From: Thalassospira lohafexi
Lineage (GTDB): Bacteria; Pseudomonadota; Alphaproteobacteria; Rhodospirillales; Thalassospiraceae
Length of the DNA: 64,000 nt
Reading direction: 5' to 3'
NCBI RefSeq assembly: GCF_002844275.1
Contig: NZ_NXGX01000006.1
Coordinates: 1 to 64,000 of the forward strand
Below, in pieces: positions 45,977 to 54,334 of this stretch (positions within the stretch are counted from its first letter, which is position 1; each line of letters begins with the position of its first letter). The notes beneath the pieces are model-generated. The model saw only the letters and a list, made by a program, of their open reading frames with translations, had not been told where the DNA came from and searched no databases. The translations under genes were made by a program, and so were the position numbers.

Positions 45977-47455
45977 TTAGTCGGAAGTTTTCCAGAAATC
46001 GTGCGTCGTAATATCCTTACCCGAAATGCCGCGCGTGATAAACCGCTGGGCGCGCATGGTGGTCGACCAATGATCCATCGATAACCCCGCCTTGCGTTTC
46101 AAATGTGCAACGAAATCGGCCGGTTCGGGCAATTGTTCCCACACTTGCGGCAGGAAAAGCCCCCGGTTGTTGCCGTCCGACAGGATCATGCCATCCTCAA
46201 ACGGGGTTAGCTTGGCAATCAGATCGGCCTCATCCTCAAACGGAAAATCACGTGCGGGGGATAAAACCGAAATCGAGATTTCCAGATCATCGTTTAAATC
46301 CGCTTCTTGGAGCGGCGGAAACCTGGGGTCGGCAAATCCGGCCTTAAACGCATTTTCGCAAAGGTCCGTCGCCAAATCGCGATGCGCCATCACCGATCCG
46401 ATGCAGCCACGAAGTTGGCCTGATTTCTTCAAGGTCACAAAACACGCACCGGGCTCCAAAAGGGCCGGGGACACAGATGCTGTACTGGCGCTAAGCGGCC
46501 CGCCGTGACGAATACCGTGCCAGACCGATTGCCGCGCTAGATCAATCATCTCTGGCCCGTGTTGGGCCAAAAGCTGTTCGGTCGTACCGGTAAATCCTTC
46601 CGATGGTTCGGCGCGCGTATCGCGGTCACGCATCTTTTCCGATCCGGTGTAAATCGCCCATGCGCCATAGCCGACAACGCGCGATTTATCGCCGGTCACA
46701 TCACCGGAATTGCGCATGCCAAGGGTCTTGATCCGCATGCCGCGCTTGCGCGCAGACATCAACATCCCCGCGACCGGCAACGCCCCGCAGGCATCATTGC
46801 TATCAATGCCCTCGGCATCAAACCGCTCGATCATGTCGCGCGTGCGGTTGTCCATGTGGCGTGCGGTCTCATAATCATGGAAATGCGACAGGTCCGATGA
46901 AATCACAATCAAGGTTTCCGGCCCGCCCCAAAGTGCTTCAATCAACTCATGCACCTGTCGCGCGCCACAGCGACTGACCAGCAATGGCACAATCCCGATA
47001 TCGCTGTCCTCGCCAAACAGCCGCTGGATAAACGGCAATTCAATCTCAAGCCCGTGTTCTTGGCGGTGCGCATCATCCAAAATCTGAACCTGCGGCCACG
47101 AAAGGGCGGTCTGAAGCCCGGCCAGATCACACTTAACCGTGCCAAGCGGTGTAGCAAACCCATCGGCCTTGGCAAGGGCCACCCCCTGAAACGCCATGCG
47201 GTGTGCTGGGCCCACAATCACAATGCGTTTGATCTGGCCCTTAAGCGCGCGCACCGTGGCAAAGCCAAGGGCGGCAATGGCACCCGAAAACATCAACCCG
47301 GCATGGGGCACAATGATCGCCTTGGGCGTGACCCCATCATCCATGACATCGGAATGCAACGCGGCATCCATCAGCCCGTCGATCTCGCTTTGCAAGATAT
47401 CGGGATCGGCCGGATAAAATGATCCGGCAACAGCAGGCGGACGAATGATGGTCAT
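45977..47455 (-). CDS. AmmeMemoRadiSam system protein B/A fusion (Memo-AMMECR1)
   Basis: 492 residues. The Memo domain (about 1-270) has the pattern VPHAGLMFSGAIAALG, GPAHRMAFQGVAL, QEHGLEIELPFIQ and SSDLSHFHDY, homologous to the aromatic-ring-opening dioxygenase fold with metal-binding His. The AMMECR1 domain (about 290-490) contains GACFVTLKKSGQLRGCIGS. Both parts are typically separate or fused, and they associate with the radical SAM enzyme encoded downstream. The system's reaction is unknown. Confidence 0.9.
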   Translation of the reverse strand: MTIIRPPAVAGSFYPADPDILQSEIDGLMDAALHSDVMDDGVTPKAIIVPHAGLMFSGAIAALGFATVRALKGQIKRIVIVGPAHRMAFQGVALAKADGFATPLGTVKCDLAGLQTALSWPQVQILDDAHRQEHGLEIELPFIQRLFGEDSDIGIVPLLVSRCGARQVHELIEALWGGPETLIVISSDLSHFHDYETARHMDNRTRDMIERFDAEGIDSNDACGALPVAGMLMSARKRGMRIKTLGMRNSGDVTGDKSRVVGYGAWAIYTGSEKMRDRDTRAEPSEGFTGTTEQLLAQHGPEMIDLARQSVWHGIRHGGPLSASTASVSPALLEPGACFVTLKKSGQLRGCIGSVMAHRDLATDLCENAFKAGFADPRFPPLQEADLNDDLEISISVLSPARDFPFEDEADLIAKLTPFEDGMILSDGNNRGLFLPQVWEQLPEPADFVAHLKRKAGLSMDHWSTTMRAQRFITRGISGKDITTHDFWKTSD

Positions 47456-47475
47456 TGATGCTCCAGCATTAGGGC

Positions 47476-48357
47476 TTATTGTTTTCGTTCCAGATACGAC
47501 TCAACGATATATAGAAGATTGGCTGTTGAATGATGTATCGCAAGGCGAACGGCCTTATCCGAAACTTTTTTGTCCGGTCCGCCGTGCCCGGCTCCTTTGT
47601 TTCGCATTTCTCCCAATGCTTTGAGCATATTTACGATAGGGGAGAGCTTGTCTTCTGCTATTCCGGGGAAAAGATCATTCTCTGCCGCAATCTGAATTAG
47701 GGGTGCGTAAGTTGCCTTTGGGCCATAGTCGATATCAAGAGCTGAAAATATAATCTTAAGCGCAGTTTCAACCGCTTTTACGGTATTATCTATGGCGCTC
47801 TGGGAGCTTTCGTTCGTTCCTTCTTTGTAGTCACTGAAGGCTTGCCGTAGATAGTTATATGAATCAGTAAATTCATCTCTGTTCAGTAGGCTTATGGCAG
47901 GGATGACAGCATCATTTGTGAGCTCTTCGTCATCAACAGGTACCAGTTGCCTATCTATATATTTATAACCAACGCCGGCTAATTTTAGTCGATAGTTGAC
48001 AGTTTCAATGGCTCGTTCTGAATCGTATCCAGAGTTTTGAGCCATTAACTCGATAGTAGTGAGGGCATACTCAATATCTTGTGGAGAATTACCTCCATCC
48101 AATCCTTCGTGTAAAAAAGCTTGGAGCTCAGCCTTATGGTTGAATCTCCTGCTTGGCTGTCTATTCGGAAAACCTGCTTTGTTGAGGTGATATACACCGA
48201 TGGCATGTCGCAAAATCTCAACAATTCTCGAGTACTCTCGGGTATGTGGTTCAAGTAATTGCCAGCATTGTGTTCTGGCATTATCGGGGAAATGATCTTT
48301 TTCAAATGTTTTTGGCCATTCTCCGCGTTGTGTCTTCATTCTCTCAAACAATAGCAT
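47476..48357 (-). CDS. HEPN-domain protein, AbiJ-like (STM4504/CBY_0614-like)
   Basis: 293 residues. The C-terminal helical domain contains MRNKGAGHGG, where R252 and H258 form the RX5H HEPN motif. This region resembles AbiJ-like abortive-infection proteins. The N-terminus (FERMKTQRGEWPKTFEKDHFP) also resembles that group. The gene is markedly AT-rich compared with its neighbours. ATG 48357 has AGGAAA upstream. It lies between two genes of the AmmeMemoRadiSam set and interrupts them. The antiphage or toxin role is inference from family. Confidence 0.65.
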   Translation of the reverse strand: MLLFERMKTQRGEWPKTFEKDHFPDNARTQCWQLLEPHTREYSRIVEILRHAIGVYHLNKAGFPNRQPSRRFNHKAELQAFLHEGLDGGNSPQDIEYALTTIELMAQNSGYDSERAIETVNYRLKLAGVGYKYIDRQLVPVDDEELTNDAVIPAISLLNRDEFTDSYNYLRQAFSDYKEGTNESSQSAIDNTVKAVETALKIIFSALDIDYGPKATYAPLIQIAAENDLFPGIAEDKLSPIVNMLKALGEMRNKGAGHGGPDKKVSDKAVRLAIHHSTANLLYIVESYLERKQ

Positions 48358-48449
48358 AGGGCCGTTTCCTGATTTGTTTTAGCTTTCTGAGTGCCGCTCA
48401 CTACATGATAGCCTAAGAGTTGATTCGGAAAATAAGGTTTTCTGCATTA

Positions 48450-49535
48450 ATGCTGTTGAACAGTGGAAACGATACCGTCCCCGGACGCTACTGGCACCAT
48501 CTCGACGATGGCCGGATTCAGTGCGATGTCTGCCCGCGCTTTTGCAAGCTCAAAGACGGGCAGCGGGGCTTGTGCTTTGTCCGGGCACGCCAAGATGATC
48601 AGATGGTTCTGACCACATGGGGCCGGTCATCGGGCTTTTGCATTGATCCGATTGAAAAGAAACCGCTCAACCATTTTTTGCCCGGCACCCCGATCCTGTC
48701 GTTTGGCACGGCGGGCTGTAACCTGACCTGCAAGTTCTGCCAAAATCACGAGATTTCCAAGGCGCGTCAGATGGATAAGCTGGGATCGCTGGCCACACCG
48801 GAAATGATCGCGCAAACCGCCAAGGATCACGGCTGTTCGGCGGTGGCGTTTACCTATAACGACCCGGTGATTTTCCTTGAATATGCCGTCGATGTTGCCC
48901 AAGCCTGCCGGGAGTTGGGGCTTCGGACCGTGGCCGTCACGGCGGGCTATATCGGAGATAAGGCGCGCGAAGAATTCTTTCGCCATATGGATGCTGCCAA
49001 TGTCGATCTTAAGGGCTTTACCGAGGATTTCTATCACAAGCTTTGCTCGGCCCATCTGAGTGATGTTCTTGAAACGCTCAAATACCTCAAACAGGAAACC
49101 GGGGTGTGGTTTGAACTGACCAACCTTGTCATCCCCGGCGAGAATGACGGGGACGGCGAATTTGATGCCATGACCAACTGGGTGCGCGAAAATCTTGGCC
49201 CCGATGTGCCAATGCATTTCACCGCCTTTCACCCCGACTGGAAAATGATGGACCATCCGCGCACCCCGCCCGAAACCCTGATCCGGGCGCGCGACATCGC
49301 GATCAAAAACGGCATCCGCTATCCTTATGTCGGGAATGTCCATGACAAGTCGGCCAGCAGCACCTATTGCCATGGCTGTGGCGATCTTCTGATTGGCCGG
49401 GACTGGTATCAATTATCGGACTGGAACCTTGATGCACACGGATGTTGCGCCAATTGCGGCACAGGCTGCGGCGGTGTGTTTCAGTCAACCCCCGGAACGT
49501 GGGGACCAAAACGGTTGCCGGTCAAGCTGATCTAG
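48450..49535 (+). CDS. AmmeMemoRadiSam system radical SAM enzyme
   Basis: 361 residues, radical SAM enzyme with an N-terminal cysteine motif (CDVCPRFC) that may bind a second cluster or zinc. The CX3CX2C signature GCNLTCKFC places C90, C94 and C97 on the [4Fe-4S] cluster. The C-terminal part has CHGCGDLLIGR and CCANCGTGCGG zinc-like cysteines. Start at ATG 48450; TTG 48420 is another option. Divergent from the HEPN gene, with the Memo-AMMECR1 fusion beyond it. Confidence 0.85.
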   Translation: MLLNSGNDTVPGRYWHHLDDGRIQCDVCPRFCKLKDGQRGLCFVRARQDDQMVLTTWGRSSGFCIDPIEKKPLNHFLPGTPILSFGTAGCNLTCKFCQNHEISKARQMDKLGSLATPEMIAQTAKDHGCSAVAFTYNDPVIFLEYAVDVAQACRELGLRTVAVTAGYIGDKAREEFFRHMDAANVDLKGFTEDFYHKLCSAHLSDVLETLKYLKQETGVWFELTNLVIPGENDGDGEFDAMTNWVRENLGPDVPMHFTAFHPDWKMMDHPRTPPETLIRARDIAIKNGIRYPYVGNVHDKSASSTYCHGCGDLLIGRDWYQLSDWNLDAHGCCANCGTGCGGVFQSTPGTWGPKRLPVKLI

Positions 49536-49722
49536 GCCAGGTTTCAGTTTTCAGGTTCTTTCAGTAAGTGAATTTAATATTAAGCAGGGGGATTTCTGCT
49601 GGTGCTATCTAAAATCACTAAGGACAAAAGACATTTGGATCTAATATTCGCGATATTATAATGGTGAATACTTCGCTTTTTTTCTGGCGATTTATAATAT
49701 CAATTATATTTTAATTTTACGT

Positions 49723-51561
49723 TTAATCCAGTTCAAAAGCGCTTTTGTAGTCTAGCTTGAGGTTTTCATCTTGATCTTCTTTGCGTAAAAAACAGTTTCC
49801 GATAACTAAATTATCAAGTTCCGTTCCCATGAAGCAACGAAAGGCATCTTCCGGGGTGCATACTATTGGCTCTCCGCGAACGTTGAAGCTCGTATTTACC
49901 AGAACTGAGCATTCTGTAATTTTTTTAAACTCTGAAATAAGTGCGTGATAACTTGAATTAGTCTGTGCGTGCACCGTCTGGATCCTTGCGGAATAGTCTA
50001 CGTGAGTTACCGCAGGAATATCCGAACGTGGAATGTTTAGTTTTTCTATTCCAAATAGAGACCGTTCATCGTCGGACATTTGTCGCTGACGTTTTGTTAC
50101 GATATCTGCGACAAACAGCATGTAAGGGCTGGTGCAATCAATATCGAACCAATCACTTACGTCTTCGGCTAAAACCGACGGGGCGAAGGGGCGGAATGAT
50201 TCTCGATATTTAACTTTGAGGTTCAAGGTTTTCTGCATCCGGGCGGAGCGTGGGTCTGCAATGATCGATCTTCCTCCCAATGCGCGAGGTCCAAATTCCA
50301 TGCGACCTTGCATCCACCCAATAGCTCGTTCATTTGACAGAGCATCAGCTGTTTTCTGAATTACTTCTGTGATATCAAACGTTTCAAATTTTGCGCCAAC
50401 TTTTTTTAACCGTTCTTCAATGTCATTTTGATCGAACGATGGCCCCAAATACGAGCCTTGCATCGCATCATTGCCAGCTTGTGTCGTTCGTGGCATGCCG
50501 AGATGATGAAAATAGGCTGTTTGTGCCGCGCCGAGAGCACCCCCTGCGTCACCGGAAGCTGGTTGAATCCAAATATTCTTAAATGAGCCGTCTTTTACAA
50601 TTTTACCGTTTGCTACGCAGTTAAGTGCAACTCCTCCGGCTAGGCATAGGTTTTTGATGTCAAATTCGTTTGCCAGCGAGCGAGTGAGTTTGAGTACAAT
50701 TTCTTCGGTGACGGCTTGAACAGATGCTGCGATGTCCATGTGGAATTGTTCAAGCTCATCGTCTTCTTTAGTACGTGCAGGTCTTCCAAACAGAGATGCA
50801 AATTTATTGTTTGTCATCGTCAGGCCGGTACAGTAGTCGAAATAGCTCATATCCATGCGGAACGAACCATCATCTTTAATATCAATTATGTGTTTTTTTA
50901 TTATGTCGGCATACTTTGGTGAGCCATAAGGGGCTAGGCCCATTACCTTGTACTCACCAGAATTAACTTTGAATCCGGTGTAGTATGTGAACGCTGAATA
51001 TAATAGGCCTAAGCTATGGGGGAAGTGAATCTCTCTTATCATTTCTAGCTTGTTGCCACGACCAATAGCTAAAGAGGTGGTGGCCCACTCGCCAACACCA
51101 TCCATGGTCAAGACTACAGCCTCGTCGAAAGGCGATGGATAATACGCTGATGCAGCATGACTTTGATGATGTTCACCAAATAATAGTTTATTTTGCCAAT
51201 CGAAGTTTTCATCGTAGCGCTTCAGCAGTTTGCGCAACATATCTTTCTGGAACAGTTTTTCTTTTAACCAGATAGGTAACGCTCTTTGAAACGACCTAAA
51301 TCCCTTTGGCGCAAAGGCAAGATAGGTTTCGAGGAGGCGTTCAAATTTCAGAAAGGGTTTGTCATAAAATGCGACATAATCAACATCAGCTAGACTTATT
51401 CCAGCTTCTTCGAGGCAGTAACTGATAGCTTGAACAGGAAAACCTTCGTCATGCTTCTTGCGTGAGAATCTTTCTTCTTGAGCCGCGGCCACGATATGAC
51501 CGTCAACGATAAGCGCGGCGGCGCTGTCATGATAAAAGGCTGAGATGCCAAGTATGCGCAT
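49723..51561 (-). CDS. Carbamoyltransferase, NodU/CmcH/SxtI type
   Basis: 612 residues, TobZ/NodU-like O-carbamoyltransferase that activates carbamoyl phosphate with ATP and passes carbamoyl to a hydroxyl of a sugar, antibiotic or toxin. The Kae1-like N-domain has GISAFYHDSAAALIVDG (residues 5-21), H131, H132 and H135 in GEHHQSHAASAYY, and MDGVGEW near 153-159. The C-domain has GWMQGRMEFGPRALGGRSI and NTSFNVRGEPIVC. CAGGAGC lies upstream of the ATG. It is the last gene of a three-gene, AT-rich operon. Confidence 0.9.
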   Translation of the reverse strand: MRILGISAFYHDSAAALIVDGHIVAAAQEERFSRKKHDEGFPVQAISYCLEEAGISLADVDYVAFYDKPFLKFERLLETYLAFAPKGFRSFQRALPIWLKEKLFQKDMLRKLLKRYDENFDWQNKLLFGEHHQSHAASAYYPSPFDEAVVLTMDGVGEWATTSLAIGRGNKLEMIREIHFPHSLGLLYSAFTYYTGFKVNSGEYKVMGLAPYGSPKYADIIKKHIIDIKDDGSFRMDMSYFDYCTGLTMTNNKFASLFGRPARTKEDDELEQFHMDIAASVQAVTEEIVLKLTRSLANEFDIKNLCLAGGVALNCVANGKIVKDGSFKNIWIQPASGDAGGALGAAQTAYFHHLGMPRTTQAGNDAMQGSYLGPSFDQNDIEERLKKVGAKFETFDITEVIQKTADALSNERAIGWMQGRMEFGPRALGGRSIIADPRSARMQKTLNLKVKYRESFRPFAPSVLAEDVSDWFDIDCTSPYMLFVADIVTKRQRQMSDDERSLFGIEKLNIPRSDIPAVTHVDYSARIQTVHAQTNSSYHALISEFKKITECSVLVNTSFNVRGEPIVCTPEDAFRCFMGTELDNLVIGNCFLRKEDQDENLKLDYKSAFELD

Positions 51562-51577
51562 TCAAAGCTCCTGTTGC

Positions 51578-51727
51578 TTAAAATAGCGTGTAGATGAATG
51601 GAGCAACAGCGGAACCCTGAGCGACTATGAGAAGTCCACCAAACATAATCATCACGATGATGACCGGGAAAAGCCAGAATTTTTTGCGCGCTTTAAGAAA
51701 CGACCATAATTCGATTAAGAAGCTCAT
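51578..51727 (-). CDS. DUF5989 (SxtK-like) small membrane protein
   Basis: 49 residues, too short for most gene callers. The sequence begins MSFLIELWSFLKARKKFWL, then a hydrophobic helix (residues 18-38, VIIVMIMFGG) and ends APFIYTLF. This is the DUF5989 pattern, known next to carbamoyltransferases in saxitoxin-type clusters (sxtK). It sits between the SxtJ-like and carbamoyltransferase genes on the same strand. Function unknown, perhaps a membrane anchor for the enzyme. Confidence 0.8.
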   Translation of the reverse strand: MSFLIELWSFLKARKKFWLFPVIIVMIMFGGLLIVAQGSAVAPFIYTLF

Positions 51728-51745
51728 TTGTCTAAATTTCTCTAA

Positions 51746-52171
51746 TTAAAACTGGTTCTTCATAGTTTCAGGCGACGGGCCTTTCGGCGAGCGCGCAATC
51801 CAATAGGTCTTTGCATCTTTATCAAATTTGAGGTTTAGAGGATCTTTACCAAAAGCCCGCATTGCTAAGCCTGTTGTGCAAATCGTCACAATATACAGCA
51901 GTAACATCACTATTGGGTTTACAATTTTATGGAGTATCAAGCCAAGTTTCATCCATCCACGATTTAGTGGTGTAAGAATTCGAGGATATAGCACTCCGAG
52001 AGTTAACAGCGGCAATGATACGGTCAATAGTATGACGCCTGCGATATCGACAATATTGCTCTGCCAAAATCGATAAGTCTCAATCAAGAGAAAAATGCCG
52101 CCGACCGTAAGCCCAAAGCTTCTATTGGTTGGGCTATCAAGCGGTGAATGTTTTGAATTCTTATTTTTCAT
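51746..52171 (-). CDS. SxtJ-like membrane protein
   Basis: 141 residues, function unknown, resembles SxtJ-family membrane proteins. N-terminal NRSFGLTVGGIFLLIET, then four hydrophobic stretches (about 20-38, 45-70, 85-110). ATG 52171 is chosen because the predicted promoter puts the transcription start near 52195, so the upstream ATG (52216) would be outside the mRNA. First gene of the three-gene operon. Confidence 0.72.
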   Translation of the reverse strand: MKNKNSKHSPLDSPTNRSFGLTVGGIFLLIETYRFWQSNIVDIAGVILLTVSLPLLTLGVLYPRILTPLNRGWMKLGLILHKIVNPIVMLLLYIVTICTTGLAMRAFGKDPLNLKFDKDAKTYWIARSPKGPSPETMKNQF

Positions 52172-52201
52172 AGGCTTTGCACCAAAGATTATGTTCGTCT
52201 G

Positions 52202-52230
52202 TATATACGCAATCATACTAAGGGTCGCAA
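52202..52230 (-). promoter_or_regulatory. Sigma70-type promoter of the sxtJKI-like operon
   Basis: On the minus strand TTGCGA (52230-52225), a 17-bp spacer and TATATA (52207-52202). It predicts a leader of about 25 nt before ATG 52171. It sets the start of the first gene. Confidence 0.55.
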
Positions 52231-52371
52231 CAATGGTATTATCTTCTCATCGAAAAGTTTTCATAACACCTAAAGCTTAAAGTCTATATCGAACTTTTAA
52301 ACTATAATCGCGTGATGCAACGGCTTGGCCAAAGTGCCGCCCGATGAAGGTGACGCAGGATTTAAACACAC

Positions 52372-52845
52372 ATGGCCGGACTAAAAATTCGCAAAGCACG
52401 GACCGGCGATGTCGGGGCTATTTTCGCCATCCGAAGCCGCGTGCGCGAAAACCACCTGTCGGCCAGTCAGCTTGCCGAACGCGGCATCACCAAAACGGCC
52501 TTTGGCAAATGGTTGACGGACGGCTACGGCATCTGGATTGCCGATCTGGATGGCTCGGCGGCGGGTTTTGCCATCGCCATCCCATCTGAGTCGACATTAT
52601 GGGCGCTGTTCGTCGATCCCGATTTTGAAGGGCGCGGTGTGGGGGCGGCATTGTTGCGCATGGCTGAGGACTGGCTGTTTGAACAGGGATGCGACGACAT
52701 CTCGCTGACCACCGGGGCCGACCCCAAAAACCGTGCACATGGCTTTTACGAAATGCACGGCTGGATCAGCACCGGGGATGAAGATGGTGGCGAAGTCGAA
52801 TACATCAAATCCAACCCGTCGATGTCGCTGTTTGACTTCACCTAA
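52372..52845 (+). CDS. GNAT family N-acetyltransferase
   Basis: 157 residues, acetyl-CoA-dependent N-acetyltransferase. The acetyl-CoA loop reads ALFVDPDFEGRGVGAALLRMAE (about 78-98), and the C-terminal FYEMHGWISTG strand is typical. Substrate unknown. It starts right after the sxt-type operon's divergent promoter. It ends 5 nt from the convergent nnrS gene. Confidence 0.88.
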   Translation: MAGLKIRKARTGDVGAIFAIRSRVRENHLSASQLAERGITKTAFGKWLTDGYGIWIADLDGSAAGFAIAIPSESTLWALFVDPDFEGRGVGAALLRMAEDWLFEQGCDDISLTTGADPKNRAHGFYEMHGWISTGDEDGGEVEYIKSNPSMSLFDFT

Positions 52846-52850
52846 CGCGT

Positions 52851-54083
52851 TTAGCGCACCGGAATGCCGCGCGTTTTCTTCTGCGACGGTCCGATCAGAA
52901 CCGGCCCATAGCCAATCAAAAACGCCAGCCAGCCGCCAATCCACATCAATGTGGCAATTGCCAGCAGGGTGATGTAATGGCCATCACTTTGACCCGCGAC
53001 AATCCGAAACACGGTTGAAACCCAGATCAGGGCAAAGGCAGCATTCAGCAACACACCTGCGCGCACCTCCCGCCCGGTATGGCCAAGGGCCGCACGGCCA
53101 GCAATGGCAATGATCATGCAGGCAATCGCCCCGCCGGTCAGCCCATGCAGGGCATCGCGGCTTGTGATGGCATCAGGCCAGATGACGGATGCGCCCAGAA
53201 GGGCAAGCCCAACCGGCACCCAGAAATAGCCCAGATGCAGCATGGCGACAATTGGCTCACGCCAGCTATGAATGCCGCGCCAGCGGATCAATCTTACGGT
53301 ATGAAGGATCGCAGCCAGCAGCAGGGCAGAACCAAATGCCATGCCCGCCGGATCAATAATCCCGGCGATGATGCTGATGGCGACACTGGCAAGGCAGAGC
53401 ATATCAAACCGGTTAAACATTTTGGGCATCAGTGCGTCGATATTATCGCGGGTCATCCAGTTGCGGGTAAAGGCCGGGATCACCCGCCCGCCAATCAGCG
53501 ATATCAACAAAATGATCGTCAGAATGGCGGTTTGATAGAGCATCACCGCATCAAGGGCGACGGCATCAAGACAGGCCGCGATGAACAATCCATCAAACAG
53601 CGCAATCACACCAATCACCGCCAAAACCCGCAGGTTTTTAAAGTTGCGCGCCGCGACAAGTTCCCGCAGGCCCAGCGCAATCAAAAAGACGAAATAGCCA
53701 ATTGCCCCAAGGATCACCAATGCAGCAGGCAGGCTTTCGCCAAAGCCAATCACGCCCCGACCCAAAACCCACGAAAATGTAAGGCCCATTAACATCGGCC
53801 CGGAAATCGCCGGGCGACCGGTCCAGTTGGCAATCGCGGTTAACAGGAACCCGCCAATCGCCGCCCCGCCAAAGCCAAAAATCATCTCATGGGCATGCCA
53901 GAAGGATGCGGTGCCAAGGATCGGTGTCGGGACGCCATGGACAAACCCGGCAACCCACCAGACAACGGCAACAATGGCAAGAATGCCCGCACACAGGAAA
54001 AGCGGGCGAAACGCAACGCTCCAGAATGGATGGGGTTGTGCTGCGGGTTCACGGATTGAAACGGGGGCAGTTTTGGCATTCAT
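52851..54083 (-). CDS. nnrS: NnrS family heme/copper membrane protein
   Basis: 410 residues with about twelve hydrophobic segments. The N-terminal PHPFWSVAFRPLFLCAGILA and WHAHEMIFGFGGAAIGGFLLTA match NnrS, which helps cells survive nitric oxide stress. Conserved His residues in the WHAHEM segment likely bind heme or copper. ATG 54083 is preceded by TTGGAGCC. A TTG-N8-CAA site lies 58 nt upstream (54141-54154). Confidence 0.9.
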   Translation of the reverse strand: MNAKTAPVSIREPAAQPHPFWSVAFRPLFLCAGILAIVAVVWWVAGFVHGVPTPILGTASFWHAHEMIFGFGGAAIGGFLLTAIANWTGRPAISGPMLMGLTFSWVLGRGVIGFGESLPAALVILGAIGYFVFLIALGLRELVAARNFKNLRVLAVIGVIALFDGLFIAACLDAVALDAVMLYQTAILTIILLISLIGGRVIPAFTRNWMTRDNIDALMPKMFNRFDMLCLASVAISIIAGIIDPAGMAFGSALLLAAILHTVRLIRWRGIHSWREPIVAMLHLGYFWVPVGLALLGASVIWPDAITSRDALHGLTGGAIACMIIAIAGRAALGHTGREVRAGVLLNAAFALIWVSTVFRIVAGQSDGHYITLLAIATLMWIGGWLAFLIGYGPVLIGPSQKKTRGIPVR

Positions 54084-54140
54084 GATGCAGGCTCCAAAAG
54101 GCTGGAATGCGTCATAATAGCGCCTTTGTAAGGGGCGTCC

Positions 54141-54154
54141 TTGATGTTGCGCAA
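54141..54154. promoter_or_regulatory. Candidate NnrR/FNR-type binding site
   Basis: TTGATGTTGCGCAA has the TTG-N8-CAA spacing of NnrR/DNR-type nitric oxide regulators. It lies about 58 nt upstream of the nnrS start, where such sites act. A weaker FNR half-site (ATCAA at 54179-54183) is nearby. Confidence 0.4.
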
Positions 54155-54194
54155 TCGGCATCGGTAATGTTTTTATCGATCAAACCATTGCTAT

Positions 54195-54210
54195 TGCGTG
54201 AAATCACGCA
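54195..54210. promoter_or_regulatory. 16-bp palindrome in the nnrS-pepA divergent region
   Basis: TGCGTG-AAAT-CACGCA is a perfect 6-bp inverted repeat. It sits between the divergent nnrS and pepA genes, about 125 nt before pepA. It could be an operator for an unknown regulator. Confidence 0.35.
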
Positions 54211-54334
54211 GCTTTTTCAACGATAAACCTTTTCATCGCCGTTTAACGCGCTAGATTAAGGGCAGTATTTCAACAACACAGCTGCTTTTGAAAAGGGCTG
54301 TGTGCCCCGAAACATGACAGGAGTCCTGTTCACC

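Noticed and set aside
49536-49722. Terminator or small gene in the AT-rich space before the carbamoyltransferase end
   Set aside because: No stable stem with a T tract and no conserved frame was found.
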